DNA of 64,000 nt from Parablautia sp. Marseille-Q6255 (GCF_951230155.1 NZ_CATNVD010000011.1:1-64000), one strand, 5' to 3'; numbered from the stretch's first letter, positions 26,892-36,119 are shown. Notes: generated from the sequence alone by a model not told the origin. Translations and numbers: made by a program.

Positions 26892-27040
26892 GGAAAGAGA
26901 AAAATTTGGGTTGAAAAATGTTTGAGGGAGTACCTGACAGCGTGTGGATGCTGTCAGGTGTGAGTTATGAAATATATTAGCTGTTTGCTAATATGCTTAT
27001 ACTATAAAATAGAAATGTGTTCAAAATATGTCCACTTTAT
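26892..27040. repeat. Structured intergenic repeat, copy 1
   Basis: About 148 bases repeated at 27146-27292 with only a few differences. It contains two perfect hairpins: ACCTGACAGC/GCTGTCAGGT (26932-26959, 10-bp stem) and ATATTAGC/GCTAATAT (26974-26994, 8-bp stem). Neither is followed by a T-run. No open frame is present. It follows the uvrA terminator, and the second copy follows a different terminator, so each unit is terminator plus two hairpins. This could be a noncoding RNA, an RNA processing element or a mobile repeat. Confidence 0.75.
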
Positions 27041-27116
27041 AAAGAAAACCGAAAGATACAAAGAAGAAATTTTAAAGAAAAAATGTCTTAAAAATAAACG
27101 GAAAATGTGGCACAGA

Positions 27117-27144
27117 AAAAAGTCTGACCGAAGCCAGACTTTTT
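27117..27144 (+). terminator. Terminator-like hairpin before repeat copy 2
   Basis: AAAAAGTCTG (27117-27126) pairs with CAGACTTTTT (27135-27144). It holds the same position relative to copy 2 as the uvrA terminator does to copy 1, but its stem sequence is different. Confidence 0.75.
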
Positions 27145-27145
27145 A

Positions 27146-27292
27146 GGAAAGAGAAAAATTGGGTTGAAAATGTTTGAGGGAGTACCTGACAGCGTGTGGG
27201 TGCTGTCAGGTGTGAGTTATGAAATATATTAGCTGTTTGCTAATATGCTTATACTATAAAATAGAAATGTGTTTAAAGTATGTCTGCTTTCT
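27146..27292. repeat. Structured intergenic repeat, copy 2
   Basis: A direct tandem copy of 26892-27040, offset by 254 bp. The two hairpins are kept (27184-27211, and the ATATTAGC/GCTAATAT stem); the change in hairpin 1 falls in the loop (GGAT to GGGT), not in the stem. Differences cluster at the 3' edge. Confidence 0.75.
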
Positions 27293-27456
27293 AAAAAAAG
27301 CAGAAAAATAATTAAGAAATCCTTGCGTCTGAGGCGGGGAGGAATTGTGAAAAAAGGATAAAATAGGAAAAAGAAATTCCAATTTATCCGCAGGTATGAT
27401 AGAATAGGAACACTTGGCAGTACAATTTATGCAGGAATCTGGAAAGGGGTATAAAA

Positions 27457-28458
27457 ATGGCAGCTACGGATGTCGGAATTGATCTGGGGACAGCCAGTAT
27501 ATTGGTATATGTCAGAGGCAAGGGAGTTGTTCTGAAAGAGCCTTCTGTCGTGGCTTATGACAGAGATACAAATAAAATCAAGGCGATCGGGGAGGAAGCG
27601 CGCCTGATGCTTGGGAGGACTCCGGGCAATATCATAGCGGTCCGGCCGATGCGAAAGGGCGTGATCTCTGATTATACGGTGACCGAGCAGCTTCTGAAAT
27701 ACTTTATCCAGAAGGCGATCGGCAAGATGTCCTTTCGTAAGCCCCGCGTCAGTATCTGCGTACCGAGCAGCGTGACAGAGGTGGAGAAAAAGGCTGTGGA
27801 GGATGCGACGTATCAGGCGGGAGCCAGAGAGGTTCATATTATAGAGGAGCCGATCGCGGCAGCGATCGGGGCGGGGATCGACATTTCCAGACCGTGCGGC
27901 AACATGATCGTAGATATTGGCGGAGGGACGTGCGATGTGGCGGTGATCTCTCTGGACGGGATCGTAGTCAGCGCCTCGATCAAGGTCGCAGGCGATGATT
28001 TTGACGATGCGATCGTGAAGTATGTGCGGAAAAAATATGCGCTGATGATCGGAGAGCAGACGGCAGAGGAGATCAAGATCACGATCGGCACTGCATTTGA
28101 GAAACCGGAGCCGAAGGTGATGGAGGTCAAGGGAAGAGATATTGTCACAGGCCTCCCCAAGACGATCCATGTCACCTCGGAAGATACCAGAGATGCCCTG
28201 AAGGAAGTGACCGGGCAGATCGTAGACGCAGTACACAATGTCCTGGAGCGGACGCCGCCGGAGCTTGCGGCAGATGTTGTTGACCGGGGGATCGTGCTGA
28301 CCGGAGGCGGAGCTTTGCTCAGCGGGCTGGAGGAGCTGATCGAGGCCCGCACCGGGATCAACACAATGACAGCAGAAGACCCCATGACGGCAGTCGCAGT
28401 AGGTACAGGAAAGTTCGTGGAACTGATGGCGGCAAATGGCAGAAGCAGCGAAAAATAA
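27457..28458 (+). CDS. MreB/Mbl-family actin-like cell-shape protein
   Basis: A 333-residue bacterial actin. Nucleotide-binding blocks are present: phosphate 1 DLGTASILVYV, phosphate 2 DIGGGTCDVAVIS and adenosine TGGGALLSGL. MreB-family filaments move along the inner membrane and guide wall synthesis. Two residues are unusual against the common DLGTANT and GGGTTE motifs (Ser for Asn, Cys-Asp for Thr-Glu). No mreC/mreD follows; it stands alone before a terminator, which is more like Mbl or MreBH than the mreBCD operon gene. A GGAAAGGGG ribosome site precedes it. Confidence 0.9.
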   Translation: MAATDVGIDLGTASILVYVRGKGVVLKEPSVVAYDRDTNKIKAIGEEARLMLGRTPGNIIAVRPMRKGVISDYTVTEQLLKYFIQKAIGKMSFRKPRVSICVPSSVTEVEKKAVEDATYQAGAREVHIIEEPIAAAIGAGIDISRPCGNMIVDIGGGTCDVAVISLDGIVVSASIKVAGDDFDDAIVKYVRKKYALMIGEQTAEEIKITIGTAFEKPEPKVMEVKGRDIVTGLPKTIHVTSEDTRDALKEVTGQIVDAVHNVLERTPPELAADVVDRGIVLTGGGALLSGLEELIEARTGINTMTAEDPMTAVAVGTGKFVELMAANGRSSEK

Positions 28459-28481
28459 AAGCATTTGGATAAAATCAATCA

Positions 28482-28524
28482 GGTCCCATAGAAGGATGGA
28501 ACTACCTCCGCTATGGGACTTTTT
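28482..28524 (+). terminator. Terminator after the MreB-family gene
   Basis: GTCCCATAG (28483-28491) pairs with CTATGGGAC (28511-28519), then TTTTT. Confidence 0.85.
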
Positions 28525-28544
28525 CAGATAGTATTTGGAGAATT

Positions 28545-30767
28545 ATGGAAAGACTGGAAGGGTACATAGATCATATTATATATCGTAACAGCGAAAATGG
28601 ATATACTGTAATGACACTCATAGCCGGGGCAGAGGAGATTACCTGCGTTGGGATGCTTTCCTATGTGGGCGAAGGGGAAAAGGTGGAGCTGCAGGGAGAG
28701 TATACCTCTCATCCTTCCTATGGAGAGCAGTTTAAAATAGAAAGCTGTACGGTGAAGCCGCCGGAGGATGCAGAATCCGTAGAACGCTATCTGGGCTCAG
28801 GAGCGATCCGCGGAGTGGGGACAGCGCTTGCGGCAAGGATCGTAAGGCGATTTGGCGCAGAGACATTTGATATTATCGACCGGGAGCCGGAGCGGCTTGC
28901 AGAGATTAAAGGGATCAGTGAACGCATGGCGAGGGAGATCGCACAGCAGGTGTATGAAAAACGGGATATGCGAAAGGCAATGATCTTTTTGCAGCAGTAC
29001 GGGATCACGACGGCTCTGGCAGTGAAGATCTACCAGCAGTATAAGGAGGAGCTGTATAACGTATTGCAGGAAAATCCATATAAGCTTGCAGACGATATCA
29101 GCGGAGTAGGGTTTCGGATTGCAGATGAGATCGCGATGCGCGCAGGCGTACAGGCGGATTCTGAATATCGCATAAAGTGTGCCGTTTTTTATGTGCTGCA
29201 GCAGGCGGGCGGCGAAGGCCATATGTTTTTGCCAAAGGAGCAGCTCACCCAGCGTGCCGCACAGCTTCTGGGTGTGCCGCTTTCTGACATTGACCAGTAT
29301 CTGATGGATCTGGCGATTGAACGCAGGATCATGATAAAAAAAGAGGAGGAGCAGGAACGGATCTACAGCGCCTCTGCCTATCTCACAGAAATGAGCACGG
29401 CGCGGATGCTGTGTGATCTTAATATCAACGGGGAGGTCAATGAGTCCGTCATACTGACCAAGATTGCCGCGATAGAAAAGGAGACCGGCACGGTACTGGA
29501 CGAGAAGCAGAAGGAGGCGGTGATCGAGGCAGTACGCTGCGGACTTCTTGTGATCACGGGCGGTCCGGGTACAGGAAAAACGACAACGATTAATACGCTG
29601 ATCTCCTATTTTGAATCGGAGGGGCTTCAGATCCTGCTGGCTGCGCCGACCGGACGGGCTGCGAAGCGGATGACGGAGGCAACGGGATATGAGGCGCGCA
29701 CCATTCACCGTATGCTTGAGATTTCGGGACTGCAGGAGGAAAAGTCCGGCGGGTTTGAACGGAACGCGCAGAATCCGCTGGAGGCGGATGTGATCATTAT
29801 TGATGAGATGTCGATGGTTGACATTTATCTGATGCACGCCCTGCTTGACGCAGTAACGGTCGGCACGCGCCTGATCATGGTGGGCGACCGCAACCAGCTG
29901 CCCTCTGTGGGACCAGGCAGTGTACTGAAGGACATTATTGATTCAAAGAAGGTGCCGGTCGTGCGTCTGACGAGGATTTTCCGCCAGGCATCAGAGAGCG
30001 ATATTGTGGTGAATGCGCATAAGATCAACCGGGGAGAAAAGGTCTTACTGGATAATAAGAGCAGAGACTTCTTTTTTCTGAAAAGAAATGACGCAAATGT
30101 GATCATCAGTATTGTGATCCAGCTTGTGCGTGAGAAGATGCCGCGCTATGTAGACGCGAAGCCGTATGATATACAGGTGCTCACACCGATGCGCAAGGGA
30201 CTTCTCGGTGTGGAGCGTCTGAACCGTATCCTGCAGCAGTATCTGAATCCGCCTGACCGCAGCAAGCGGGAGCACGAATACAATGGCGTGCTGTTCCGCG
30301 AGGGCGATAAGGTCATGCAGGTGAAGAACAATTATCAGATCGAGTGGGAAATAAGAGGAAGATACGGCATTCCGGTCGATAAAGGCATCGGCGTCTTTAA
30401 TGGCGATATGGGAGTGATCCGTGAGATCAATCTGCATACCGAGCGGGTGACGGTAGAGTTTGATGAACAGCGTATGGTGGAATATCCATACGGCGCGCTG
30501 GAGGAACTGGAGCTGGCATACGCAGTGACGATCCACAAGTCGCAGGGGAGCGAGTATCCGGCAGTGGTGATCCCGCTGCTGGGAGGGCCGCGTATGCTTA
30601 TGAACCGAAATCTGCTCTATACGGCTGTGACCCGGGCGAGAAAGTGTGTGACACTGGTGGGGGATGATATGGCATTTGAACAGATGATCGCAAACACGGT
30701 AGAACAGAAACGCTATACGGCGCTTGCAGGACGGATCCGGGAGCTTTCAGAGCAGGAGAGTGAGTGA
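28545..30767 (+). CDS. recD2: RecD2-type ATP-dependent DNA helicase
   Basis: A 740-residue SF1B helicase of the RecD2 (YrrC) type. It has a long N-terminal region with an OB-like part and helix-hairpin-helix segments (residues 1-300), then Walker A GGPGTGKTTTIN, Walker B IIDEMSMVD and the late motifs TIHKSQGSEYP and YTAVTRARK. It unwinds 5'-to-3' and is linked to replication-fork repair in organisms that lack RecBC. Its end is 57 bp from comF. Confidence 0.93.
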   Translation: MERLEGYIDHIIYRNSENGYTVMTLIAGAEEITCVGMLSYVGEGEKVELQGEYTSHPSYGEQFKIESCTVKPPEDAESVERYLGSGAIRGVGTALAARIVRRFGAETFDIIDREPERLAEIKGISERMAREIAQQVYEKRDMRKAMIFLQQYGITTALAVKIYQQYKEELYNVLQENPYKLADDISGVGFRIADEIAMRAGVQADSEYRIKCAVFYVLQQAGGEGHMFLPKEQLTQRAAQLLGVPLSDIDQYLMDLAIERRIMIKKEEEQERIYSASAYLTEMSTARMLCDLNINGEVNESVILTKIAAIEKETGTVLDEKQKEAVIEAVRCGLLVITGGPGTGKTTTINTLISYFESEGLQILLAAPTGRAAKRMTEATGYEARTIHRMLEISGLQEEKSGGFERNAQNPLEADVIIIDEMSMVDIYLMHALLDAVTVGTRLIMVGDRNQLPSVGPGSVLKDIIDSKKVPVVRLTRIFRQASESDIVVNAHKINRGEKVLLDNKSRDFFFLKRNDANVIISIVIQLVREKMPRYVDAKPYDIQVLTPMRKGLLGVERLNRILQQYLNPPDRSKREHEYNGVLFREGDKVMQVKNNYQIEWEIRGRYGIPVDKGIGVFNGDMGVIREINLHTERVTVEFDEQRMVEYPYGALEELELAYAVTIHKSQGSEYPAVVIPLLGGPRMLMNRNLLYTAVTRARKCVTLVGDDMAFEQMIANTVEQKRYTALAGRIRELSEQESE

Positions 30768-30824
30768 TCCTCCTGTCTTTGCAAGACGCATCTGCGCACG
30801 CATGGGGAGAGAGCAGGAAATGCC

Positions 30825-31631
30825 ATGCACAGAGAGTCAGGACAGAAAAAATATATTATTGCACGGAAAAACAGTCAGACACTGCTCTGGTGGATCGGAC
30901 AGCTGCTCTATCCTCCGCGCTGTGTGCTGTGCGACCGGGTAGTAGATATCCGGGACGGGGGATGCTGCCGGGAGTGCAGAGAACGTCTGCCGCGTATCAG
31001 GGGGCCCGTGTGTATGAAATGTGGTAAGCCGGCAGCACCGGAGCAGGAGTACTGTGAGGACTGCAGCAGATATCTGCATTATTTTGACTGCGGTACTGCG
31101 GCATTTACTTATACAGGGAAGCTGCGCCAGTCGGTTTACCGGATGAAATTTCAAAACAGAAGAGATTATATCAGCTTTTATGCAGAAGCTATGGCCGAGG
31201 CGCTGCGCCCTCATCTGACGCGATGGGCGGTGCAGCTGATCCTTCCGGTGCCGATGCATCCGCAAAAACGCCGTATACGGGGGTACAATCAGGCAGAGCT
31301 TCTGGCGCGTGAACTTGGCAGGCTGCTGGGGATTCCGGCGGATGACAGCGTGCTTCGCTGCGTGAAAAAAACAGATGCACAAAAAAAGCTGGATCGGAAA
31401 GACCGGATGAAGAACTTAAAAGGAAGCTTTTCCATCGAACATCTGCCTGCAAAGCTGCACAGAGTCCTGCTTGTCGATGATGTGTACACAACGGGGAGTA
31501 CGGTGGATGAGATCAGCAGAGTTTTGAAATATGCAGGTGTGAAGAACGTATTTTTCGTGGTGATCTGCATTGGAAAAGGAAAAAAGACGGTATGCACGCC
31601 GCAAAAAATATGCTATAATAAGAAAGCCTGA
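30825..31631 (+). CDS. comF: ComF-family phosphoribosyltransferase-like protein
   Basis: A 268-residue protein with an N-terminal zinc ribbon built from CVLC, CREC, CMKC and CEDC pairs (about 33-80) and a C-terminal PRTase fold with the motif VLLVDDVYTTGST. ComF proteins assist inward transport or processing of single-stranded DNA in competence. It follows recD2, so the two may be transcribed together. The ribosome site (GCAGGA) is modest and an alternative start cannot be excluded. Confidence 0.87.
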   Translation: MHRESGQKKYIIARKNSQTLLWWIGQLLYPPRCVLCDRVVDIRDGGCCRECRERLPRIRGPVCMKCGKPAAPEQEYCEDCSRYLHYFDCGTAAFTYTGKLRQSVYRMKFQNRRDYISFYAEAMAEALRPHLTRWAVQLILPVPMHPQKRRIRGYNQAELLARELGRLLGIPADDSVLRCVKKTDAQKKLDRKDRMKNLKGSFSIEHLPAKLHRVLLVDDVYTTGSTVDEISRVLKYAGVKNVFFVVICIGKGKKTVCTPQKICYNKKA

Positions 31632-31715
31632 TATCTGGATACTGCATATCCGGGTCGATCGGGCAGTGACGAAAGGAAGGTCACGGAAGGATCAGAGACA
31701 GAAGGGAGACACGAA

Positions 31716-32594
31716 ATGAATGCACTGAGATTGTGGCTGGGCAGTTATCTGAAGCTGTTTGCAAACACGGTTTCTGGAATGACATTTACGAATATTGTGG
31801 AAATATTGATTCTGGCTGTGGTTGTCTATAATGTTCTTCTCTGGATTAAAAATACAAAGGCATGGACGCTTTTAAAAGGGATCGTTGTACTGGCAGTATT
31901 TGTGTTCGTGGTGTATGTACTTCGGATGGATACTCTGATTTTTATTGTACAGCGGGGATTTGACATCGCAGTTATTGCAGCGCTCGTTATCTTTCAGCCG
32001 GAGCTGCGGCGTGCGCTGGAGCAGCTTGGAGAAAAGCAGATTGTTTCATCTCTGATCCCGATCATTGATACAGGGCGGGAGGTGTCGGAGCGTTTCAGCG
32101 ATAAGACCGTCAATGAGATCGTAAAGGCTGCGGTAGAGATGGGACGCGCGCGAACAGGAGCACTGATCGTGATCGAGTGCAATATCCGTCTGGATGAGTA
32201 TGAGAGAACTGGGATCACGCTGGATTCGGTGGTGACGAGCCAGCTGCTGATCAATATATTTGAGCATAATACGCCGCTCCATGACGGAGCAGTGATTGTC
32301 AGAGGAAACCGGATCACGTCTGCGACGTGCTATCTTCCGCTTTCTGACAATATGATGCTGAGCAAGGAACTCGGAACGCGTCACAGAGCAGGCGTGGGGA
32401 TCAGCGAGGTGACAGACTCCTTTACGGTTATTGTTTCGGAGGAAACGGGAGCGATCTCTGTAGCGCATAAAGGGCAGCTTCAGCGCAATATTACGCCTGA
32501 GGCATTGAAGGAGCGGCTGATCGTACTGCAGAATAAGTCTGTGAATTCAAAGAAATTCAAGTTCTGGAAAGGTTGGAATAAGAATGAAGCGTAA
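31716..32594 (+). CDS. cdaA: Diadenylate cyclase CdaA (c-di-AMP synthase)
   Basis: A 292-residue membrane enzyme with three N-terminal hydrophobic helices (about 25-85) and the DAC domain. Catalytic motifs DGA (190-192) and RHR (222-224) are intact. It makes c-di-AMP from two ATP, controlling potassium, osmolyte and wall balance. It overlaps the cdaR start by 11 bp, so they are translationally coupled. In many Firmicutes glmM follows cdaR; here it does not. Confidence 0.95.
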   Translation: MNALRLWLGSYLKLFANTVSGMTFTNIVEILILAVVVYNVLLWIKNTKAWTLLKGIVVLAVFVFVVYVLRMDTLIFIVQRGFDIAVIAALVIFQPELRRALEQLGEKQIVSSLIPIIDTGREVSERFSDKTVNEIVKAAVEMGRARTGALIVIECNIRLDEYERTGITLDSVVTSQLLINIFEHNTPLHDGAVIVRGNRITSATCYLPLSDNMMLSKELGTRHRAGVGISEVTDSFTVIVSEETGAISVAHKGQLQRNITPEALKERLIVLQNKSVNSKKFKFWKGWNKNEA

Positions 32595-33876
32595 ATGGAC
32601 CGGCAATCTCAGCCTGAAATTCCTGTCGCTTTTCGTGGCGTTTCTCATCTGGCTTTTGGTTACGAATGTAAATAATCCGACAAGGGCGCAGCTGTACCGT
32701 GATGTGAAGATCAATATCATTAACGAGGACAGTGTGACCGAGATCGACAAGGTTCTGGATATTGTTTCAGAGGAGACTGTGACGATAAAGGTAACAGCCC
32801 CGAAGAACATCCGCGAAAATCTGACAAAAGACTCTTTTACGGTCATAGCGGATATGGAGAACTTAAATGGGATGAGTACGGTCCCGCTCACAGTGACATG
32901 CAGCAATCCTGCCGTCACATGGGCGAATATGGAGATCGTTCCGGCTACTTTGAAGGTAGAGCTGGAGCAGAAAAAGCAGAGCGAGTTTGGCGTGAATATC
33001 GAATTTACCGGAGAGCAGCAGGAAGGCTACGCGATCGGAAAGACTGAGATCGTGCAGGGAAAAAGCGTGCAGATCGCAGGACCTGAGAGTATCATCAACC
33101 GGATCGGACAGGTCAAGGCTACGGTCAATATCAGCCAGATCAACTCAAACCAGCGTCTGACGGGTGAGCTGAAGATCTACGATAAGAACGGGGATCCGGT
33201 ATCCATGGATCGTCTGCAGATCATGGATTCATCCGGTGTGATCCTTTCCAATAATAACGTACTGGTCGATGTGTCTGTCTGGGAGGTGCGCAATATCCCG
33301 CTCAAGGTGGATGTGTCAGGCACACCGAAAGACGGCTACCGTCTGACCAAGGTGACTCCGGTTCCGGCAAGCGTAAAGCTCGCGGGTACAGAAGAAGCCT
33401 TTGAGAAGCTGGGACAGAATCTGACACTTTCCGATATGATTTCCGTTGAGGGAGTATCGGAGAGCTTCACAGAGACGATCGATCTGACAGAGACGATTGC
33501 TGTTTTATCTGATCTGAAGCTGGTAGAGGAGGCTGATCCGCTGATCAATGTCTCTGTACAGCTTGAAAAGACCGGCGATCACACACTGGAGATCCCGCTT
33601 TCCAGTCTTGAGGTGTTAAACCGTCCGGAAAATATGGTGCTGAGTTTTTCACCGGCAGATCAGATTTCTGTTGTCCTCCATTCAGAGGATGAGAATGCAG
33701 CGATCGGGCTGAGTGATATCCGCGCAAGCATTGATCTGGCAGCGTGCTCCAGCGAGGGTACCTTTGAGATACCGGTGAAGCTGGAGGTTCCGGATGGCTA
33801 TTCACTCGTGTCAGAGGTAAAGCTTGTAGTGACATCAGAAAAGCCGTTGGTGGAGAGTGCGGCAGACGGGACATGA
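32584..33876 (+). CDS. cdaR: YbbR-domain regulator CdaR
   Basis: A 430-residue protein with one N-terminal membrane helix (LKFLSLFVAFLIWLLVTNV) followed by several extracytoplasmic YbbR repeats with similar cores (IEFTGEQQEGYAIGK, VDVSGTPKDGYRLTK). CdaR binds CdaA and tunes c-di-AMP output. The 11-bp overlap with cdaA supports this partnership. Confidence 0.92.
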   Translation: MKRKWTGNLSLKFLSLFVAFLIWLLVTNVNNPTRAQLYRDVKINIINEDSVTEIDKVLDIVSEETVTIKVTAPKNIRENLTKDSFTVIADMENLNGMSTVPLTVTCSNPAVTWANMEIVPATLKVELEQKKQSEFGVNIEFTGEQQEGYAIGKTEIVQGKSVQIAGPESIINRIGQVKATVNISQINSNQRLTGELKIYDKNGDPVSMDRLQIMDSSGVILSNNNVLVDVSVWEVRNIPLKVDVSGTPKDGYRLTKVTPVPASVKLAGTEEAFEKLGQNLTLSDMISVEGVSESFTETIDLTETIAVLSDLKLVEEADPLINVSVQLEKTGDHTLEIPLSSLEVLNRPENMVLSFSPADQISVVLHSEDENAAIGLSDIRASIDLAACSSEGTFEIPVKLEVPDGYSLVSEVKLVVTSEKPLVESAADGT

Positions 33877-33967
33877 CGCACAGACAGGAGTCCTGCGGCA
33901 CGGCTGGATGCAGCCCTGACAGATAAAAACTGCATGAGATACCGGAGAGATATAGGAGGAAATGCAG

Positions 33968-34228
33968 ATGCTGGAAAAACAGATAACAATACAGATTCCT
34001 GACGGGCTGCATTTGCGTCCGGCAAAAGAGCTTTGTCAGCTTGCAGGAAGGTACGAATCACGGATCCTGCTCAGATACCGCAATAAGGAGTTTGATGCCA
34101 AAAGTCTTCTGGGCGTATTGAGCGCCTGTGTACAGTATGGAGATGTGATCACTGTGGTGAGCAGCGGGGCAGATGAGGAACAGGCCCTGGCGGCGCTTGC
34201 GAAGCTTTTGGAAAGCGATACCGTATAA
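33968..34228 (+). CDS. HPr-family phosphocarrier protein
   Basis: An 86-residue HPr. Starting at the ATG at 33968 places the phosphorylated His exactly at residue 15 (DGLHLRPA) and the regulatory Ser at residue 46 (AKSLLG). That, plus AGGAGG six to seven bases upstream, decides against the ATG at 33962. His15 takes phosphate from enzyme I; Ser46 phosphorylation by HPr kinase signals catabolite repression. It is an isolated gene behind cdaAR, not next to ptsI. It could be the main HPr or a Crh-like paralogue, but Crh lacks His15, so a working HPr is favoured. Confidence 0.88.
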   Translation: MLEKQITIQIPDGLHLRPAKELCQLAGRYESRILLRYRNKEFDAKSLLGVLSACVQYGDVITVVSSGADEEQALAALAKLLESDTV

Positions 34229-34300
34229 AGCGCAGAGCAGGAAACAGGAGTGCAGAAGGTGCAGCCTGTATAAAAAAGCGGCAAATAAAAAAGAATACAG

Positions 34301-34342
34301 ATAATAAAAATCCCCGGCCATTCGGTCGGGGATTTTTATTAT
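34301..34342. terminator. Bidirectional terminator between HPr and the L,D-transpeptidase
   Basis: A 19-bp stem (34301-34319 with 34324-34342) with a GC core CCCCGG and A/T outer arms lies between two convergent genes and gives a T tail on both strands. Confidence 0.92.
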
Positions 34343-34349
34343 CTGATGA

Positions 34350-36119
34350 TCAGGCATTCGGATCAGTCGGATCATAATTCTGATTCAGAGGAATCTTTGG
34401 CGCCTGCTCGATCGTAACATACTTCGGAGCTGCCACAGAATCACTTACGATAACCTTGGTGCCTACCGGAACATTGTCATACAGCCACTTTGCATGCTTT
34501 ACTGTGAGTCGGATACATCCGGCGGAAGCCGGCTGCCCAAGCTGATTGTAAGCAGATGCATTCAGTGAGTGGTTGTCGTACGGGCGGGTATTTGGCACGG
34601 AGTGGAACAGGATATCACTCGTAATGTGTGAACAATACTGTCCCCAGGACGGTCCCATCAGCTCATGCCAGCGAAGCTTATCCATGATGCGGAAGGTTCC
34701 GGTCGGAGTACTTACTCCATCCCGCGCAGTCGAGCAGACAAATGCTTTTACAGGAGTACTGCCGCGGTATACGGCAACGAAGCATTTCTTTCTGTTTACC
34801 TCGACTCTCCATTCACCGGTCGGTGAGGTGGAGATCGCTCCGCTTGTGCCGAAGTCGTATACCTTGCCGTCTATGGTGTGGCGTCCCTTGTACATCTTTC
34901 CTGTCGTTTTATCGAAGTAGTAATACTTTGAATTTTCAAGCAGCCAGCCGGTACGCATAGCGCCGTCATTGTTGAAGTAGTACCAGCTTCCTCCGATCTG
35001 TGCCCAGCCTACCTTGGCTGCTCCGTAGGTGGAGGAGGTCTTTACAGGGTTGAGATAGTATTTCTTGCCTCTGTAGGAGAACCATCCGGTCTTCATGACG
35101 CCGTTTTTCTTTTTCATGTAGTACCTGCGGCCGTTTACGGTCTGCCAGCCTTTGCGGCGTGCGCCGTTTGATAGGGAGAAGTAGGTCTTTCCATTGACGG
35201 TAAAGAAGCCCGTCTGCATCACGCCCTTGCTGTCAAAGTAGTAGACGTGCTTGCCGATCTTGTACCAGCCGTTTTCTGCGCGCGCACCGTCTGCCGCAGG
35301 ATCGAGATAGTACTTTTTGCCCTTGAGGGTCAGCCAGCCTGTTTTGCGCCGGCCGTTTGAGTCGAAGTAGTAACGGCGCTTCGTTCCGCTGCTGTCCTTG
35401 AGCTTTGCCCAGGAATTTTTCTTTGCGGCTCCGGTTGATTTGGCAAAGAAGTATGTATAGTCGCCGATCTTTACGTATCCTGTCTGGCGCTGTCCGGTCA
35501 GAGGATTGAAGTAGTAGAAGTTACTGTTGATCTTCTGAAGTCCGGTTTTGAGCACGCCCTTTTTATTTTTCGGATAGTAGTATTTTCCGTCGTAGGACGA
35601 TCTGCCGTACCTGGTCATGACGCCGTTCGTTGTCACATGATAGAGCTTTTTCCCTACCTTGATCGTGCCAAGTCTGATCGTGCCGGTGGGGTCTGCGTAG
35701 TAGCGCTTTCCCTTATGCGTTACCCACTGCTTTGTGAGGACTGTACCGTTGCCCGACGGATGGAAATAGTAATACTCATCCGAGTCGGCGTCAAGCCGTG
35801 CGAGTCCGCGCATGCCGGTAGCGAGCTTTCCGTCAGACGGTTTGAAAAAGTAGGTCGCATCGCCGATCTTTACCGGACCGCCGGTGCGGTAGCCGCTCGC
35901 GTTGAAATAGTAGGTGGAGCCGCCCAGGGTCTGCATACCGGTCAGCCGAGAGCCGTTCTGCACGTAATAGGAACCGTTCGCGTCGGTATTCCACCCTTCG
36001 TTCGCGGCGGATACAGTAGCTATTGTGTCTGCGAATCCGAGCTGCGCTCCAAGTGCGGGAGCGGCAAAGGCAAGACCGGATGCCAGCAGAAACGCAGATG
36101 CCAGATGTTTGATTTTCAT
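34350..36119 (-). CDS. Secreted L,D-transpeptidase with cell-wall-binding repeats
   Basis: About 589 residues. A signal peptide (MKIKHLASAFLLASG) is followed by about fifteen aromatic repeats of the choline/cell-wall-binding type (for example GWLTLKGKKYYLDP and GWYKIGKHVYYFDS). A C-terminal YkuD catalytic domain ends the protein, with ILFHSVPN and SAGCIRL; the nucleophile is about Cys535. YkuD enzymes make 3-3 cross-links in peptidoglycan or attach proteins to it. The start at 36119 has GGGAGGAT upstream; a further 28 in-frame codons lack a ribosome site. The long repeat array is likely to vary in copy number between strains. Confidence 0.92.
   Translation of the reverse strand: MKIKHLASAFLLASGLAFAAPALGAQLGFADTIATVSAANEGWNTDANGSYYVQNGSRLTGMQTLGGSTYYFNASGYRTGGPVKIGDATYFFKPSDGKLATGMRGLARLDADSDEYYYFHPSGNGTVLTKQWVTHKGKRYYADPTGTIRLGTIKVGKKLYHVTTNGVMTRYGRSSYDGKYYYPKNKKGVLKTGLQKINSNFYYFNPLTGQRQTGYVKIGDYTYFFAKSTGAAKKNSWAKLKDSSGTKRRYYFDSNGRRKTGWLTLKGKKYYLDPAADGARAENGWYKIGKHVYYFDSKGVMQTGFFTVNGKTYFSLSNGARRKGWQTVNGRRYYMKKKNGVMKTGWFSYRGKKYYLNPVKTSSTYGAAKVGWAQIGGSWYYFNNDGAMRTGWLLENSKYYYFDKTTGKMYKGRHTIDGKVYDFGTSGAISTSPTGEWRVEVNRKKCFVAVYRGSTPVKAFVCSTARDGVSTPTGTFRIMDKLRWHELMGPSWGQYCSHITSDILFHSVPNTRPYDNHSLNASAYNQLGQPASAGCIRLTVKHAKWLYDNVPVGTKVIVSDSVAAPKYVTIEQAPKIPLNQNYDPTDPNA

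Noticed and set aside
26892-27292. Tandem repeats after uvrA considered as CRISPR, insertion sequence or tRNA-like genes
   Set aside because: The units are long (about 148 bp), only two, with no spacers, no open frame or terminal inverted repeats, and no cloverleaf.
27427-28464. 345-codon minus-strand frame inside the MreB-family gene
   Set aside because: It is antisense to the actin motifs and rich in residues typical of reverse-strand noise (His, Cys, Arg).
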